This document shows, piece after piece, positions 45,539 to 53,947 of a DNA stretch of 64,000 nucleotides (positions within the stretch are counted from its first letter, which is position 1; each line of letters opens with the position of its first letter). This DNA comes from PRS1 sp965250265. GTDB lineage: Bacteria; Bacteroidota; Bacteroidia; Flavobacteriales; Flavobacteriaceae. Made by a program: the position numbers and the translations under genes. The stretch lies in the NCBI GenBank assembly GCA_965250265.1, contig CBDFNO010000014.1, positions 248,001 through 312,000 on the forward strand. Reading direction: 5' to 3'. Below the pieces are notes generated by a model. That model did no database searches. It saw only the letters and a list, made by a program, of their open reading frames with translations, and had not been told where the DNA came from.

Positions 45539-46017
45539 TAGTCCATAAATAGTGTCGCATCGTTTTGTTTGAAAATAAATAACTTTTGATTTTGAAACGA
45601 TTTAGAAGTTTCTAATTTGATAGCATCTATAGTTCCTTTTGATGTTGTATTGCCGTCAAAAAACAGTACTTTAGTTTGTAATTGAATTGGAAATGTATCC
45701 AAGTCTTTAACGATATAGTTTTCATATAATTTATACGTTATTGAATCAATTTCGGTGGTGAAATGCAATTCATTTTCTAACTCATCGTAGTTAATTTTTG
45801 AATAACGATTAAAATCCAACCATAAGGATTGTTCCAGCTTGTTTAGTTCTGCTGTATGGTTAAAATTATCTTGAATACCATACATATGCTTTTGTACCAA
45901 TGTGAGAACTGAAAATGCTAAACCAATAACAATACTGGTTAGTATTAAAACGACTATCATTTCACTTAAAGTAAATGCTTGTATTTTTTTAATTGTTTTC
46001 AATAATCTCCCTTTCAA
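45538..46017 (-). CDS. Pseudopilin with prepilin leader (PulJ-like)
   Basis: Leader KKIQAFTLSEMIVVLILTSIV: a basic N-terminus and a hydrophobic helix with the +5 Glu of type IV prepilins, although the residue before the cleavage Phe is Ala instead of Gly. About 130 residues of globular domain follow. It overlaps gspF by one base and the other pseudopilin by 29 bases, so the genes are closely coupled. Confidence 0.82.
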   Translation of the reverse strand: MKGRLLKTIKKIQAFTLSEMIVVLILTSIVIGLAFSVLTLVQKHMYGIQDNFNHTAELNKLEQSLWLDFNRYSKINYDELENELHFTTEIDSITYKLYENYIVKDLDTFPIQLQTKVLFFDGNTTSKGTIDAIKLETSKSFQNQKLFIFKQNDATLFMD

Positions 46018-46324
46018 TAGTTTTATTTGTACTCCTGTTTATAGCGTCAACGGCAATAACTACCTTGCCGTTTTCTTTTAAAGATGCTATAGATATATCC
46101 CATGAATTAAAATCCTCATGATATGGCAACATAAGTTTTTCGTTTTGATATAGATATTGCAACTCATTTAATTGTGCATCAATAGATCTGGTGTTATCTT
46201 TAATACTGTTATAGAACAAATTATTTAACAACATACTGGAGATCATAAATACAATTACAATCAAAGCGGTTGCAACTAATGTTTCAATGAGCGTAGATGC
46301 TTTTATCTTTTTTAATACAACCAT
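45989..46324 (-). CDS. Pseudopilin with prepilin leader
   Basis: Leader KKIKASTLIETLVATALIVIV has the T2SS/type IV prepilin form (+5 Glu, long hydrophobic helix), again with Ala before the cleavage point. Short globular part, total 111 residues. Stop overlaps the PulJ-like gene; start overlaps the GspK-like gene by 13 bases. Confidence 0.82.
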   Translation of the reverse strand: MVVLKKIKASTLIETLVATALIVIVFMISSMLLNNLFYNSIKDNTRSIDAQLNELQYLYQNEKLMLPYHEDFNSWDISIASLKENGKVVIAVDAINRSTNKTIEREIIENN

Positions 46325-47586
46325 TTTAGTACTCCTTTTTTTGAGTTTTCTAAAGGTAACCCAACATATTCTTGAGGCAATTTATCTATTAATATTTTGG
46401 CATTATAAATGTGATTTTGATATATAGACCCTGATTGCTGAGCTACAAAATTATTAGCAAACACAGTCCCAAGCACATTGCCTTTTAGTTCTAAATTCTG
46501 CTCACAATATATTTCTCCTTTAATGGTTACGCCTTCTTCAATTACAATTTGAGGTTTGTAATTATTTGGTTTAGGGTTTCCCAAGAATACAGCAAAGCCT
46601 TTTATTATGGAACCTTTATCAATTGATATAGTATGATGCAAAGGCTGCATAATTTCATTTCCTCCTGGGTCATTATTTTCATTTAATACTAAGGCTGAAG
46701 GATATTTTAAATTACAGTTTTTACCAACTGTTATGGTTTCTGTTGCAAAAGCTTGAAATGTGCCCTTAGCATTACTGTTTATCTCAATTTCTGGAGCAAT
46801 TAAAATCACATCTTTTAAAACTGATGTTGCATCCACTATAATCTTTGTTTTAGATTCAATCTTAATATGTCCTGTTAGGCTAACATCAGATAGATTAATG
46901 ATGTTATTACTAAAAATGACTTGCAAGGGTTTTAAAAATGAGTTTTGATGTACTCTATTTTTGTCTAAATCTAAGAACTGTGAATCTTGTTCTATTGCAG
47001 TATTGTTTTTATCAGATTTAATGTGCTCTAGAGTTTCTGACAACAGTTTTGGAAAGTTGCTACTTAATCGTGTCTGACCATAAATAAGATGTTCACCATA
47101 ATAGGATTTCCCAGATATATTACCCGCTTTTATGCCTCGTTTTGGCAAATAGGCTGTGCCTTGTATTTTAGTATTTCCAACTAATACTAAAGGCTTGTTG
47201 TTGTCTTTAAGATATAAAACTGTTCTATTTGTTTTGGACTGAGTTACTCCAACTAAAGCTACTTTGCTAAAAGTATTGGTTTTGATTGTTGAAGTAGAAA
47301 TTACCTTTTCAAACAATCCCCAAAAATCACGTTTTACTTTTAAGATTTTATAATCTTCGTCATCTAAATCAACAGTAGTTACATCATTAAGCAAAGTAGA
47401 ATGATACATGGCATAATCGATTCCCCGATCTGCATTGTCTATAGTTTCTAAAACAAAACTGGTTTGTACATTAAATCGTTTGTGTGTTTGTATTAAGACT
47501 ACAAAAGAGGCTAATAGTATTGCAATTACTACAGCTATAAACATAGTGAGTTGTAAAGCTCCTGCGTTTAACTTTTTTAGTCTCAT
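46312..47586 (-). CDS. GspK-like membrane-anchored protein with bactofilin-like beta repeat
   Basis: 424 residues. N-terminus KKLNAGALQLTMFIAVVIAILLASFV is a single membrane helix preceded by a short basic segment, like pseudopilin-K/PilX proteins, but lacks the +5 Glu, as K-type tip pilins do. The C-terminal half (about 135-400) is made of short beta repeats (GNTKIQGTAYL, SLTGHIKIESKTKIIVD, GVTIKGEIYCEQNLELKG) with the spacing of bactofilin-like right-handed beta-helices. A pseudopilus tip or polymer-forming function is inferred. Confidence 0.75.
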   Translation of the reverse strand: MRLKKLNAGALQLTMFIAVVIAILLASFVVLIQTHKRFNVQTSFVLETIDNADRGIDYAMYHSTLLNDVTTVDLDDEDYKILKVKRDFWGLFEKVISTSTIKTNTFSKVALVGVTQSKTNRTVLYLKDNNKPLVLVGNTKIQGTAYLPKRGIKAGNISGKSYYGEHLIYGQTRLSSNFPKLLSETLEHIKSDKNNTAIEQDSQFLDLDKNRVHQNSFLKPLQVIFSNNIINLSDVSLTGHIKIESKTKIIVDATSVLKDVILIAPEIEINSNAKGTFQAFATETITVGKNCNLKYPSALVLNENNDPGGNEIMQPLHHTISIDKGSIIKGFAVFLGNPKPNNYKPQIVIEEGVTIKGEIYCEQNLELKGNVLGTVFANNFVAQQSGSIYQNHIYNAKILIDKLPQEYVGLPLENSKKGVLKWLY

Positions 47587-48050
47587 TGCACAATGTTAAA
47601 TGTTTTTTGTTGGTTTTTGTAACGCATAACAATAGCTTTAGCATTTCCTCTTATTAAAGTAATACTATCCATACGCTGACCTTTTTTTAACAAATGCTGC
47701 TGTTTATTAATAGATACCACAAACACTTGTTGTGTAGATGCTTGCTTTTTCACTATCCCATGATAACTTATGGGCAACCAAATAAGTTTTTTATGATTCT
47801 TGTTTAAAGTAGGGCTAGACTTTACAATTTGTTGTGATCTTAAAGTTCCTAAAAACGGATCGCGATCTGTTGTCTGCACAGAAAAGGTGTCAATTACTGC
47901 GTTGGCTTTCGGGTTAAAACTCACGTCAACATCTTGTTGTGCTACTTCTGGAATTCCCGGATTTAAACCGGTCCATATCTTGTAGCCGATGATTCCCCAA
48001 ATACTGAGTACTGCAACTAAAAGCAGATATGTTTTTTTCTTATTCTTCAA
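47583..48050 (-). CDS. GspC/PilP-like single-pass protein
   Basis: 155 residues: a single N-terminal membrane helix (KKKTYLLLVAVLSIWGIIGYKIW), a proline/acid linker, and a small C-terminal beta domain (WLPISYHGIVKKQASTQQVFVV, KKGQRMDSITLIRG) with the form of the homology region of T2SS GspC or PilP. This domain would normally contact the secretin. Overlaps both neighbours by 4-11 bases. Confidence 0.68.
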   Translation of the reverse strand: MKNKKKTYLLLVAVLSIWGIIGYKIWTGLNPGIPEVAQQDVDVSFNPKANAVIDTFSVQTTDRDPFLGTLRSQQIVKSSPTLNKNHKKLIWLPISYHGIVKKQASTQQVFVVSINKQQHLLKKGQRMDSITLIRGNAKAIVMRYKNQQKTFNIVQ

Positions 48051-48396
48051 TGGTAAAGGTTTGTGTTGTGTAGTTGGTTTGGTATCCAGAGTTTTCAGCT
48101 CTTACACGCCATTCGTAATCATTTGCTTCGAGAGTTGTTGTAAAACTGTTAGATACATCTACCGAGTCTTTTACTATTTGCAGGGCATTTTCAAAAGATG
48201 GCGTTGCAATTTGAATGTGATAGCTTTCTGCTTCTTCAACAACTTGCCAGGAAAAGGTAAGGTCTGTTATATTTAAAACAGCCTGATTTGTTGGTGCTAA
48301 TAAAATGACTGATTTAGCAGAGATGTCATCCACTTCTATAATATCATCACAAGAGAACGTTAAGGCAATTAATACGATTAATAGTGACTTTTTCAT
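48040..48396 (-). CDS. Short lipoprotein with a fibronectin-III-like domain
   Basis: Lipoprotein signal ends in LTFSC (residue 16). The mature 100 residues form one beta-sandwich with LLAPTNQAVLNITDLTFSW, ESYHIQIATPSFE and YEWRVRAENSGYQT, typical of FN3-type modules in SusE/F-like or pilus lipoproteins. First gene of the pseudopilin operon; its stop lies 11 bases inside the GspC-like gene. Likely an outer-membrane partner of the apparatus. Confidence 0.7.
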   Translation of the reverse strand: MKKSLLIVLIALTFSCDDIIEVDDISAKSVILLAPTNQAVLNITDLTFSWQVVEEAESYHIQIATPSFENALQIVKDSVDVSNSFTTTLEANDYEWRVRAENSGYQTNYTTQTFTIEE

Positions 48397-48885
48397 AATT
48401 AGATTTATTTATAGGTAAGTTATCATTAGATATTAGCAAGAGTTGTTGGGTTTCCCAAAAAGTATATTCGCATAATTATTGCAGTTATTTTTACATCTTT
48501 TGCAATACATTTACTTGAATTTATGTTTACAAACTATAATTTGATTAAGTAAACATAAACCCCTTAAATATATTAGAAATTTAGCACACTATAGTAAGCT
48601 AAATGCTTACTAATACAAAGGGTTTTCTCTAAGTTTTAGAAGTTATCTGTCACTAATTTGAAATGTGACCCTCAGTTTTAAGGATTTGCGTGTTAATTAC
48701 CAAACTAACTCGATTGTACACTTTACTCAACAGGACGGTTAGTTCACTAAATATAAGATGTGTAAAGATTAATGAATGAGTAGTTTTAAGTGAACATTAA
48801 CAATAAATCTCAATCTAAATAAATAAAACAAAACGTATTTATTTATAGGAAATATCTTATAAACTTCTTAGACCTCACAATAACC
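48397..48885. other. Intergenic region with hairpins and a dispersed repeat
   Basis: 489 bases with no convincing gene. Inverted repeat TTTATGTTTAC/GTAAACATAAA (48520-48530, 48549-48559) and a nested AGTAAGC/GCTTACT hairpin (48593-48611) inside a longer AAACCC..GGGTTT frame. At 48642-48681 lies a copy of a sequence found again after the response regulator (49606) and near 51735-51766. Promoters for the divergent lipoprotein operon and the response regulator must lie here. Confidence 0.6.
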
Positions 48886-49563
48886 ATGAATAAAATTATA
48901 AACGTTCTAATAGTTGAAAATCAATCACTGATTATAGATGTCTTTAAAAGAGCTTTGGAAACGGTAAGTGATTCATGTAATAATTTAGATTTTAAGCTTA
49001 GTATTGTTAGCAGTTGTGAATTTGCTTTAGCCAAAATAAAAAATGTAACATCTAACAATTTAATCGACTTAATGTTATTAAATATTAATATTCCTCCATT
49101 CGGTTCTAAAAACTTAATCTTTGCAGATGATTTGGCTTTAGAATTAAGAAAGTTGTCTCCAAAAACTAAAATTATCGTGTTTGTTTTTAATTGTGATAAT
49201 TTCAGAATCAATACTATTATGAAAACACTTGACCCTGAAAGTATTTTAGTTAACACTGATATAGATTTTAAAGAACTTACTCATGCTATTAAAACTGTTT
49301 TAATTAGACCGCCTTATTATAGTAGAGCTATATTACATTTTATCAGGCGTCACATAACTAATGATTTTATATTAGATAAAATAGACAGATTAATTTTACA
49401 TCATTTATCCATAGGTGTTAAGAATAAAGATTTGCCAAGTTTAATAGGTCTTTCTAAAGGCGGTATAGAGAGACGCAAAAGAATCTTAAAAGATATCTTT
49501 AATGTAGAAAATGGTAATGATAAAATGCTATTTAAAGCTGCTCAAGAAAGAGGGATTATTTAA
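48886..49563 (+). CDS. Orphan response-regulator-like protein, degenerate receiver
   Basis: 225 residues. Receiver-like N-terminus INVLIVENQSLIIDVFKRAL has Glu-Asn where the acidic pair is expected, and the phospho-acceptor Asp is replaced by Asn66 in LMLLNINIPP. The later Ser/Thr and Lys positions are not recognisable. The C-terminus (DKIDRLILHHLSIGVKNKDLPSLIGLSKGGIERRKRILK) reads as a LuxR-type HTH (about residues 160-205). No kinase is next to it. So phosphorylation-independent control is likely. Repeats flank the gene. Confidence 0.75.
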   Translation: MNKIINVLIVENQSLIIDVFKRALETVSDSCNNLDFKLSIVSSCEFALAKIKNVTSNNLIDLMLLNINIPPFGSKNLIFADDLALELRKLSPKTKIIVFVFNCDNFRINTIMKTLDPESILVNTDIDFKELTHAIKTVLIRPPYYSRAILHFIRRHITNDFILDKIDRLILHHLSIGVKNKDLPSLIGLSKGGIERRKRILKDIFNVENGNDKMLFKAAQERGII

Positions 49564-49590
49564 AAAACAGCAATGAAAAAGACTGCTATT
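49562..49590 (-). terminator. Terminator copy A (AACAGCA hairpin)
   Basis: AACAGCA (49566-49572) pairs with TGCTATT (49584-49590), with one mismatch, and a T run follows on the minus strand. It serves the secreted protein gene at 49682 and is a copy of the hairpins at 51706 and 58351. Confidence 0.6.
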
Positions 49591-49681
49591 GGATTATTCC
49601 CATATATGTGACACTCTGTTTTAAAAGTGTATTAGAGATATCAGGGCTTGTTTTTTTTTAATATTATAGTGTACATAAAAA

Positions 49682-51658
49682 TTAATAAACAAGGGCAAAA
49701 TGTCCTCTAAAAATTATACCAGTTGGAGTTTCAAGATTAAACCAATAATCACTTGATGGTAATTGCACTCCATTAAAAGTTCCGTTCCAACCTTTACCAT
49801 CGTTAGGCTTAAAAGAATAAATATGCTTACCATATCTATCATAAATATTTATTACAGATTCTATTCTCAGGAATTCTGAAACTCCTTTTACATTCCAATA
49901 ATCATTATAGCTATCGTTGTTGGGTGTAATAAAATTTGGAAAATTGATACTCGAGACATCAAGTGAAGTTAAAATACAATCACCATCAATGAAAAAATTA
50001 CTGATTCTACTACAACTATTTTCATCAATGACTTTTACAAAAATTTCTTCAACAAGACCAATTGTCCCTATATAATTTAACGACAGTTTATTAGTACTGT
50101 TTTCTGCATTAAAGAATGTTTTGTAATATTCTAAAGTGTAATTAGCATCATCATCTATTATTATTTGATTGTAAATCTCATTTAGTTTAAAATATCCTTG
50201 ATCATTTTTATTGATATAACAATTAGAAATGAATCTCATTTCAGTTACATCCGTCATTGGCTCTATAATTGGTGTTCTATGTATAATAATTTCAAATTGA
50301 GTTACATTAAAACAATCATGATTATAAGAATTTTGCACTCTAACATAAGCTGTATGATCATGATAATTGCTTAAATATGTACTGCTAATTTGATTGATAT
50401 TGTTAATGGCATCATTTTCTTTGGTATGATATGAAACATCTACATCATAATCTACATTTACCAGCAACTCTTGTTCAACTTCAGTTAAATCAAATACAAT
50501 AACATTTTCGTCCGAGCATTGTTCCAAATCATTTGGTTGAATAATCTGTGGCGCCTTAAAAACATTAATAGCTGCTTCAACAACATGAAATTCACCATTA
50601 ATGATATTTTCTATCCGCACATAAATAAGCTCACCACCTTCAATTGTATTTATCCATACTCCTGTTAATTGGTTTGTAGCATTATTAGCGTTATTAAAAT
50701 TTGAATACACACTCGCTTCTAAAACCATAGCTTCATGCAAACCAGCTGGGCCCCACCATGCAAAATCTGGTTGAGGATTAGTTATAACAGTTTGAAAACT
50801 AAAGGTTTCTAAATCTATTAAATATAGTTCTTCTGGAGTAACTCCATAAAGCTTACCCAATTCACTAGCCAATCCATAAGTGTAACGTGGTATTGTTCCT
50901 AAATCGGTATGCGAAACATAATTAAAATCTTCATCAACAGTTACTTCATAAAGCCTAAAGCCTAAATTATCGTCTTTCCAGGAGATGTACATTTTATCAA
51001 TAAGCATCACAAAATCACCACCTGCATTTCCTGACACAAAGTCATGCCATACATAAGATGGTGTTAACTCATCGGCATTCCATCTATAAACATTGGATTC
51101 ACTAGTTGTACCATAATACATATTTCCGTCTGTATCAAACGACAAAGAATTTGCGTAGTTTGGGTCTGTAAATGTAAATAGGGTATTACCTACATCGTCA
51201 CAATTTTCATTAGTTTGAGAAATATATCCAAAATCGCATTTATAAATAGTACCGAGCTCATCTACAGCTACATCTGCATAAATATTACGGCTATTACAAA
51301 TTTCTTGTATGTTAGGATTCATAGAAGGAGTGTTAATTTTTAAGATAACACCTGAATTGGTCGATATTAAAATACTTTCGGTGTCGTCATTTCCCAGACC
51401 TGTAAGTTGCAATACCTGCTCTGCAATTTCGTCCATATTAAATTCCATATAGCCATCTCCATCTACATCACAAAAATCTAATTCTAATACATCATTCCTG
51501 TTACTTTTATTAGGAGGTATTGTTTTGTAGATACTGTTATTAATACTGTTAGAGAAGTTTTTATTTTGCAATAAATCGGCTGATTGAGAATGGAGCTCAA
51601 TGCTGCAAAAACATAAAATAACCACTATAAAAAAAAGTTTATACACAAAATTTACCAT
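49682..51658 (-). CDS. Type IX-secreted protein with type B (gliding-associated) sorting domain
   Basis: Signal peptide (VNFVYKLFFIVVILCFCSIELHS), then a beta-propeller-like N-terminal half (IQEICNSRNIYADVAVDELGTIY, ANSLSFDTDGNMYYG, repeated WD/SMP-like blades) and beta-sandwich repeats. It ends with the T9SS type B C-terminal signal: FPNFITPNNDSYNDYWNVKG, INIYDRYGKHI, GWNGTFNG and DYWFNLET. The product is exported across the outer membrane by the gliding/T9SS machinery. Length 658. Transcribed alone; ends at terminator A. Confidence 0.88.
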   Translation of the reverse strand: MVNFVYKLFFIVVILCFCSIELHSQSADLLQNKNFSNSINNSIYKTIPPNKSNRNDVLELDFCDVDGDGYMEFNMDEIAEQVLQLTGLGNDDTESILISTNSGVILKINTPSMNPNIQEICNSRNIYADVAVDELGTIYKCDFGYISQTNENCDDVGNTLFTFTDPNYANSLSFDTDGNMYYGTTSESNVYRWNADELTPSYVWHDFVSGNAGGDFVMLIDKMYISWKDDNLGFRLYEVTVDEDFNYVSHTDLGTIPRYTYGLASELGKLYGVTPEELYLIDLETFSFQTVITNPQPDFAWWGPAGLHEAMVLEASVYSNFNNANNATNQLTGVWINTIEGGELIYVRIENIINGEFHVVEAAINVFKAPQIIQPNDLEQCSDENVIVFDLTEVEQELLVNVDYDVDVSYHTKENDAINNINQISSTYLSNYHDHTAYVRVQNSYNHDCFNVTQFEIIIHRTPIIEPMTDVTEMRFISNCYINKNDQGYFKLNEIYNQIIIDDDANYTLEYYKTFFNAENSTNKLSLNYIGTIGLVEEIFVKVIDENSCSRISNFFIDGDCILTSLDVSSINFPNFITPNNDSYNDYWNVKGVSEFLRIESVINIYDRYGKHIYSFKPNDGKGWNGTFNGVQLPSSDYWFNLETPTGIIFRGHFALVY

Positions 51659-51701
51659 TAATAAAATATAATTTTTTGGAAATGCAAAGTATAAAATATT
51701 T

Positions 51702-51733
51702 TAAAAAACAGCAATCAATTAAGACTGCTGTTT
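51702..51733 (-). terminator. Terminator copy C (AACAGCA hairpin)
   Basis: AAACAGCA (51706-51713) pairs perfectly with TGCTGTTT (51726-51733), followed by a T run on the minus strand. It closes the orphan RHS tip/partner unit. Confidence 0.8.
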
Positions 51734-51780
51734 AAATACTAATAACCACTAATTTAAACAGTGACCTATTATTTAATGTA

Positions 51781-52314
51781 TTACGTTTTCGTCCAAATAA
51801 TGCTATTAATTAAACTCCCATTGCCTGAAAACCCCTTTTTACTTATATAAATTTTATTTTTAAAAACTTCTTCTTTTCTAATATTCTCATATAGATTATA
51901 ATCAGAAAGGGTTGTAATAATAATATCATCATGATTTTTACATTTTATTGTAACATAATAAAAAGCTTCAAAGGGCAATAACCTGAATGTACTTTTCCTT
52001 TTTACAGAAGGAGCAGCAAATAATATGACTTTTATGACGTCTTCTTTATTAATTACAACCATATTATCTTCTTCATTTAATATTATTCTATCTGAATCAA
52101 TAGCAATTTCTCCTTTATACGAATTTAAGAGATAATCAATAAATAAAAAACAGACAACTCCCAACAGAATTGCAATAAATAAATAAGCAACAAGCATATC
52201 CATAGAATCAATAAAATAAAAAGAAATTATCTGATAAATTATTCCAACAGCTATTAAAAAATAACTAAAGGATAAGTTTTTAAAAATATCTTTCTTATTT
52301 ATTTTATATTTCAT
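51781..52314 (-). CDS. Candidate immunity protein for the orphan RHS tip (membrane)
   Basis: 177 residues with two N-terminal membrane helices (LSFSYFLIAVGIIYQIISFYF and MLVAYLFIAILLGVVCFLFID, about 14-64) and a cytoplasmic beta-rich, PH-like domain (GEIAIDSDRIILNEEDN..EDVIKVILF). Its start is one base after the orphan RHS stop, the usual toxin-immunity order. A membrane immunity protein would suit a membrane-acting toxin, which the hydrophobic tip upstream suggests. No known family is recognised; the assignment rests on position. Confidence 0.6.
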   Translation of the reverse strand: MKYKINKKDIFKNLSFSYFLIAVGIIYQIISFYFIDSMDMLVAYLFIAILLGVVCFLFIDYLLNSYKGEIAIDSDRIILNEEDNMVVINKEDVIKVILFAAPSVKRKSTFRLLPFEAFYYVTIKCKNHDDIIITTLSDYNLYENIRKEEVFKNKIYISKKGFSGNGSLINSIIWTKT

Positions 52315-52315
52315 A

Positions 52316-53305
52316 TTAATAATTTGGGCTAAATCCTCTCATTATATTTCTAGAGTTAGAAAAATCAAAACTAAAATTTATTATTTTATTATATATACCA
52401 TTAGCAGCTTTGTATCCTTCTTCACCTAAAATAAAGAGTAAGCCTGCTGCTGCTCCCCAAGGACCTCCAAATTCTGCACCTATGACTATTGGCGCAAAAA
52501 CACTTGTCAAACGATAAGAATATGTTGCTCCTGATATTTTGTTATTATTATAATCTGAGGTATTTAAAATAACAGATAAAACTCCACCAGCTGTTCCTAA
52601 TCTACCTCCCCAAGTTCCAATAGTTCTAGAATATTTTAAAAAACTTAAGTTATTATTTTTTCCAACTTTTTCCATAACAGATAAAGATTGCCTATAATCT
52701 AAAGCTGCTACATAAGCAAGTGTGGAAACCTCTCCAACAGTTCCAGCTCCTGAAAGTACTTTTTCAGTACTTCCAAGCGGATCATCTATTACAGATTGTA
52801 TCTCATCAGATGCTGCTTGAAAGTACTCTTTGTAAGCAGCTGAATTGTCTCCATCATCATTTCCAACACTGCTACCACCATTACGACGACCATTACCACG
52901 ACCACCTTTACCTCCTTTACCACCACTAGACCCATTAGCACTAGATACAGAAGCTAAGCCTCCAGTAATTTGTGTTCTTCCATAAGCACTATGGTCTATT
53001 TCATCTTGTGTAACAGATTTACCAGCCATAAGTGAAATAGTAGGTGACATTCCATCAGGATCTATAAAACGGATTGGATTATCAAACGCATAATTATAAG
53101 GGCTATGACGTGTCATCATCTCAGCTAAAGGATCTAAATTCATCCATCTACCAAGAGCAGCATCATAATTACGAGCAGAGAAGTCTAACCAATCTAACTT
53201 ACTTCCACCAACATCATCATCCTGTTCTTCTTTACCACCAAAGCCATATTTATGGTCTACACCACTAGGTGTATTATTATACCCTTTATGTTTTAAACCA
53301 AAAGG
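52316..53305 (-). pseudogene. Orphan RHS 3' end with toxin-like tip (truncated)
   Basis: A frame open from 53305 encodes PFGLKHKGY, YGFGGKEEQDDD, LDWLDFSARNYD and GRWMNLDPLAEMMTRHSPY, the end of the RHS core, matching the full RHS gene at 58923 almost word for word up to DPDGM. Upstream a TAA at 53306-53308 interrupts the frame where NNYY would be expected, so there is no N-terminal part. An ATG at 53143 could still start a 275-residue product. After DPDGM the 241-residue tip is unique: a Gly/Asn/Arg-rich stretch, then hydrophobic segments (GRLGTAGGVLSVIL, GGPWGAAAGLLFILG). Membrane-acting toxin suspected. Confidence 0.8.
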
Positions 53306-53582
53306 TTACAAGTTTATACGATTTTTTTCAGCACGGTTATCTACTCTCACACAACTCCTACACAAAAAATATTTTTTTAAGAACGTCCTCTCCTCATTAT
53401 CACTCTGTAAATATACTTTTCTGTATCCTGTCCTACAACTATATTGTTTGTTTTATTCCTGGCTTTTATAAGTGGGAACTACTCGGCATCAGTCGAGTTA
53501 TATACGGCTTATATACGACTCGTCTGCAAAACATCGTCGGCTTTTGCTTCAGAGGCTTCACGTTTTTTCAAACGAGTGAGCG

Positions 53583-53645
53583 TTTTAAAAAGGTGAAGAT
53601 TTTCAGTTGTTGGCAGATGCGTTGGCAATCTTCAGCTTTTTAAAA
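53583..53645. repeat. 19-base inverted repeat with GCGTTGGC loop
   Basis: TTTTAAAAAGGTGAAGATT (53583-53601) pairs with AATCTTCAGCTTTTTAAAA (53627-53645) at 18 of 19 positions; the 25-base loop contains TTGGC and GCGTTGGC. Confidence 0.75.
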
Positions 53646-53752
53646 TGGTAGGCAAACGCCGATTGAGTGTCGCTTCCGAGTAGGTTTGCGGAGCAACATA
53701 TTAACTTCTCGTAGTGCGCTGGCAGTAGCGCGGTAAAAAGCGCAGAGGCAGG

Positions 53753-53816
53753 GTCGCTATTTTACATAGTGACAGTTATGGCTACGGTATTGATGGTGCG
53801 AACAAGTACCATAACT
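53753..53816. repeat. Two adjoining hairpins with GCGAACAAG loop
   Basis: GTCGCTAT/ATAGTGAC (53753-53760, 53766-53773) is immediately followed by AGTTATGG/CCATAACT (53774-53781, 53809-53816), whose loop contains GCGAACAAG. Confidence 0.65.
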
Positions 53817-53841
53817 ACGCATTATGTACAAATAGCTTGGG

Positions 53842-53947
53842 ATAAGTTTTTATGTATTAGCTTTTTGTTGGGAAGTAGCTCTTTACAGTTGTGAGGTACG
53901 AACAAGCTGTAATGTGCTACTGTGAGCGTTGGCACATAAAAACTTAT
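53842..53947. repeat. Long nested stem-loop with ACGAACAAG loop
   Basis: ATAAGTTTTTATGT (53842-53855) pairs perfectly with ACATAAAAACTTAT (53934-53947). Inside it AGTAGC/GCTACT (53875-53880, 53916-53921) and TTACAG/CTGTAA (53883-53888, 53907-53912) nest, around a loop holding GTACGAACAAG. Confidence 0.75.

Noticed and set aside
48921..49256. A 111-codon minus-strand frame inside the response regulator gene
   Set aside because: Antisense shadow, no motif.
53269..53643. A 124-codon plus-strand frame in the structured region near the recombinases
   Set aside because: It covers the antisense of the RHS fragment and the hairpins, has an erratic aromatic/Cys-rich composition and no start signal. 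Treated as chance.
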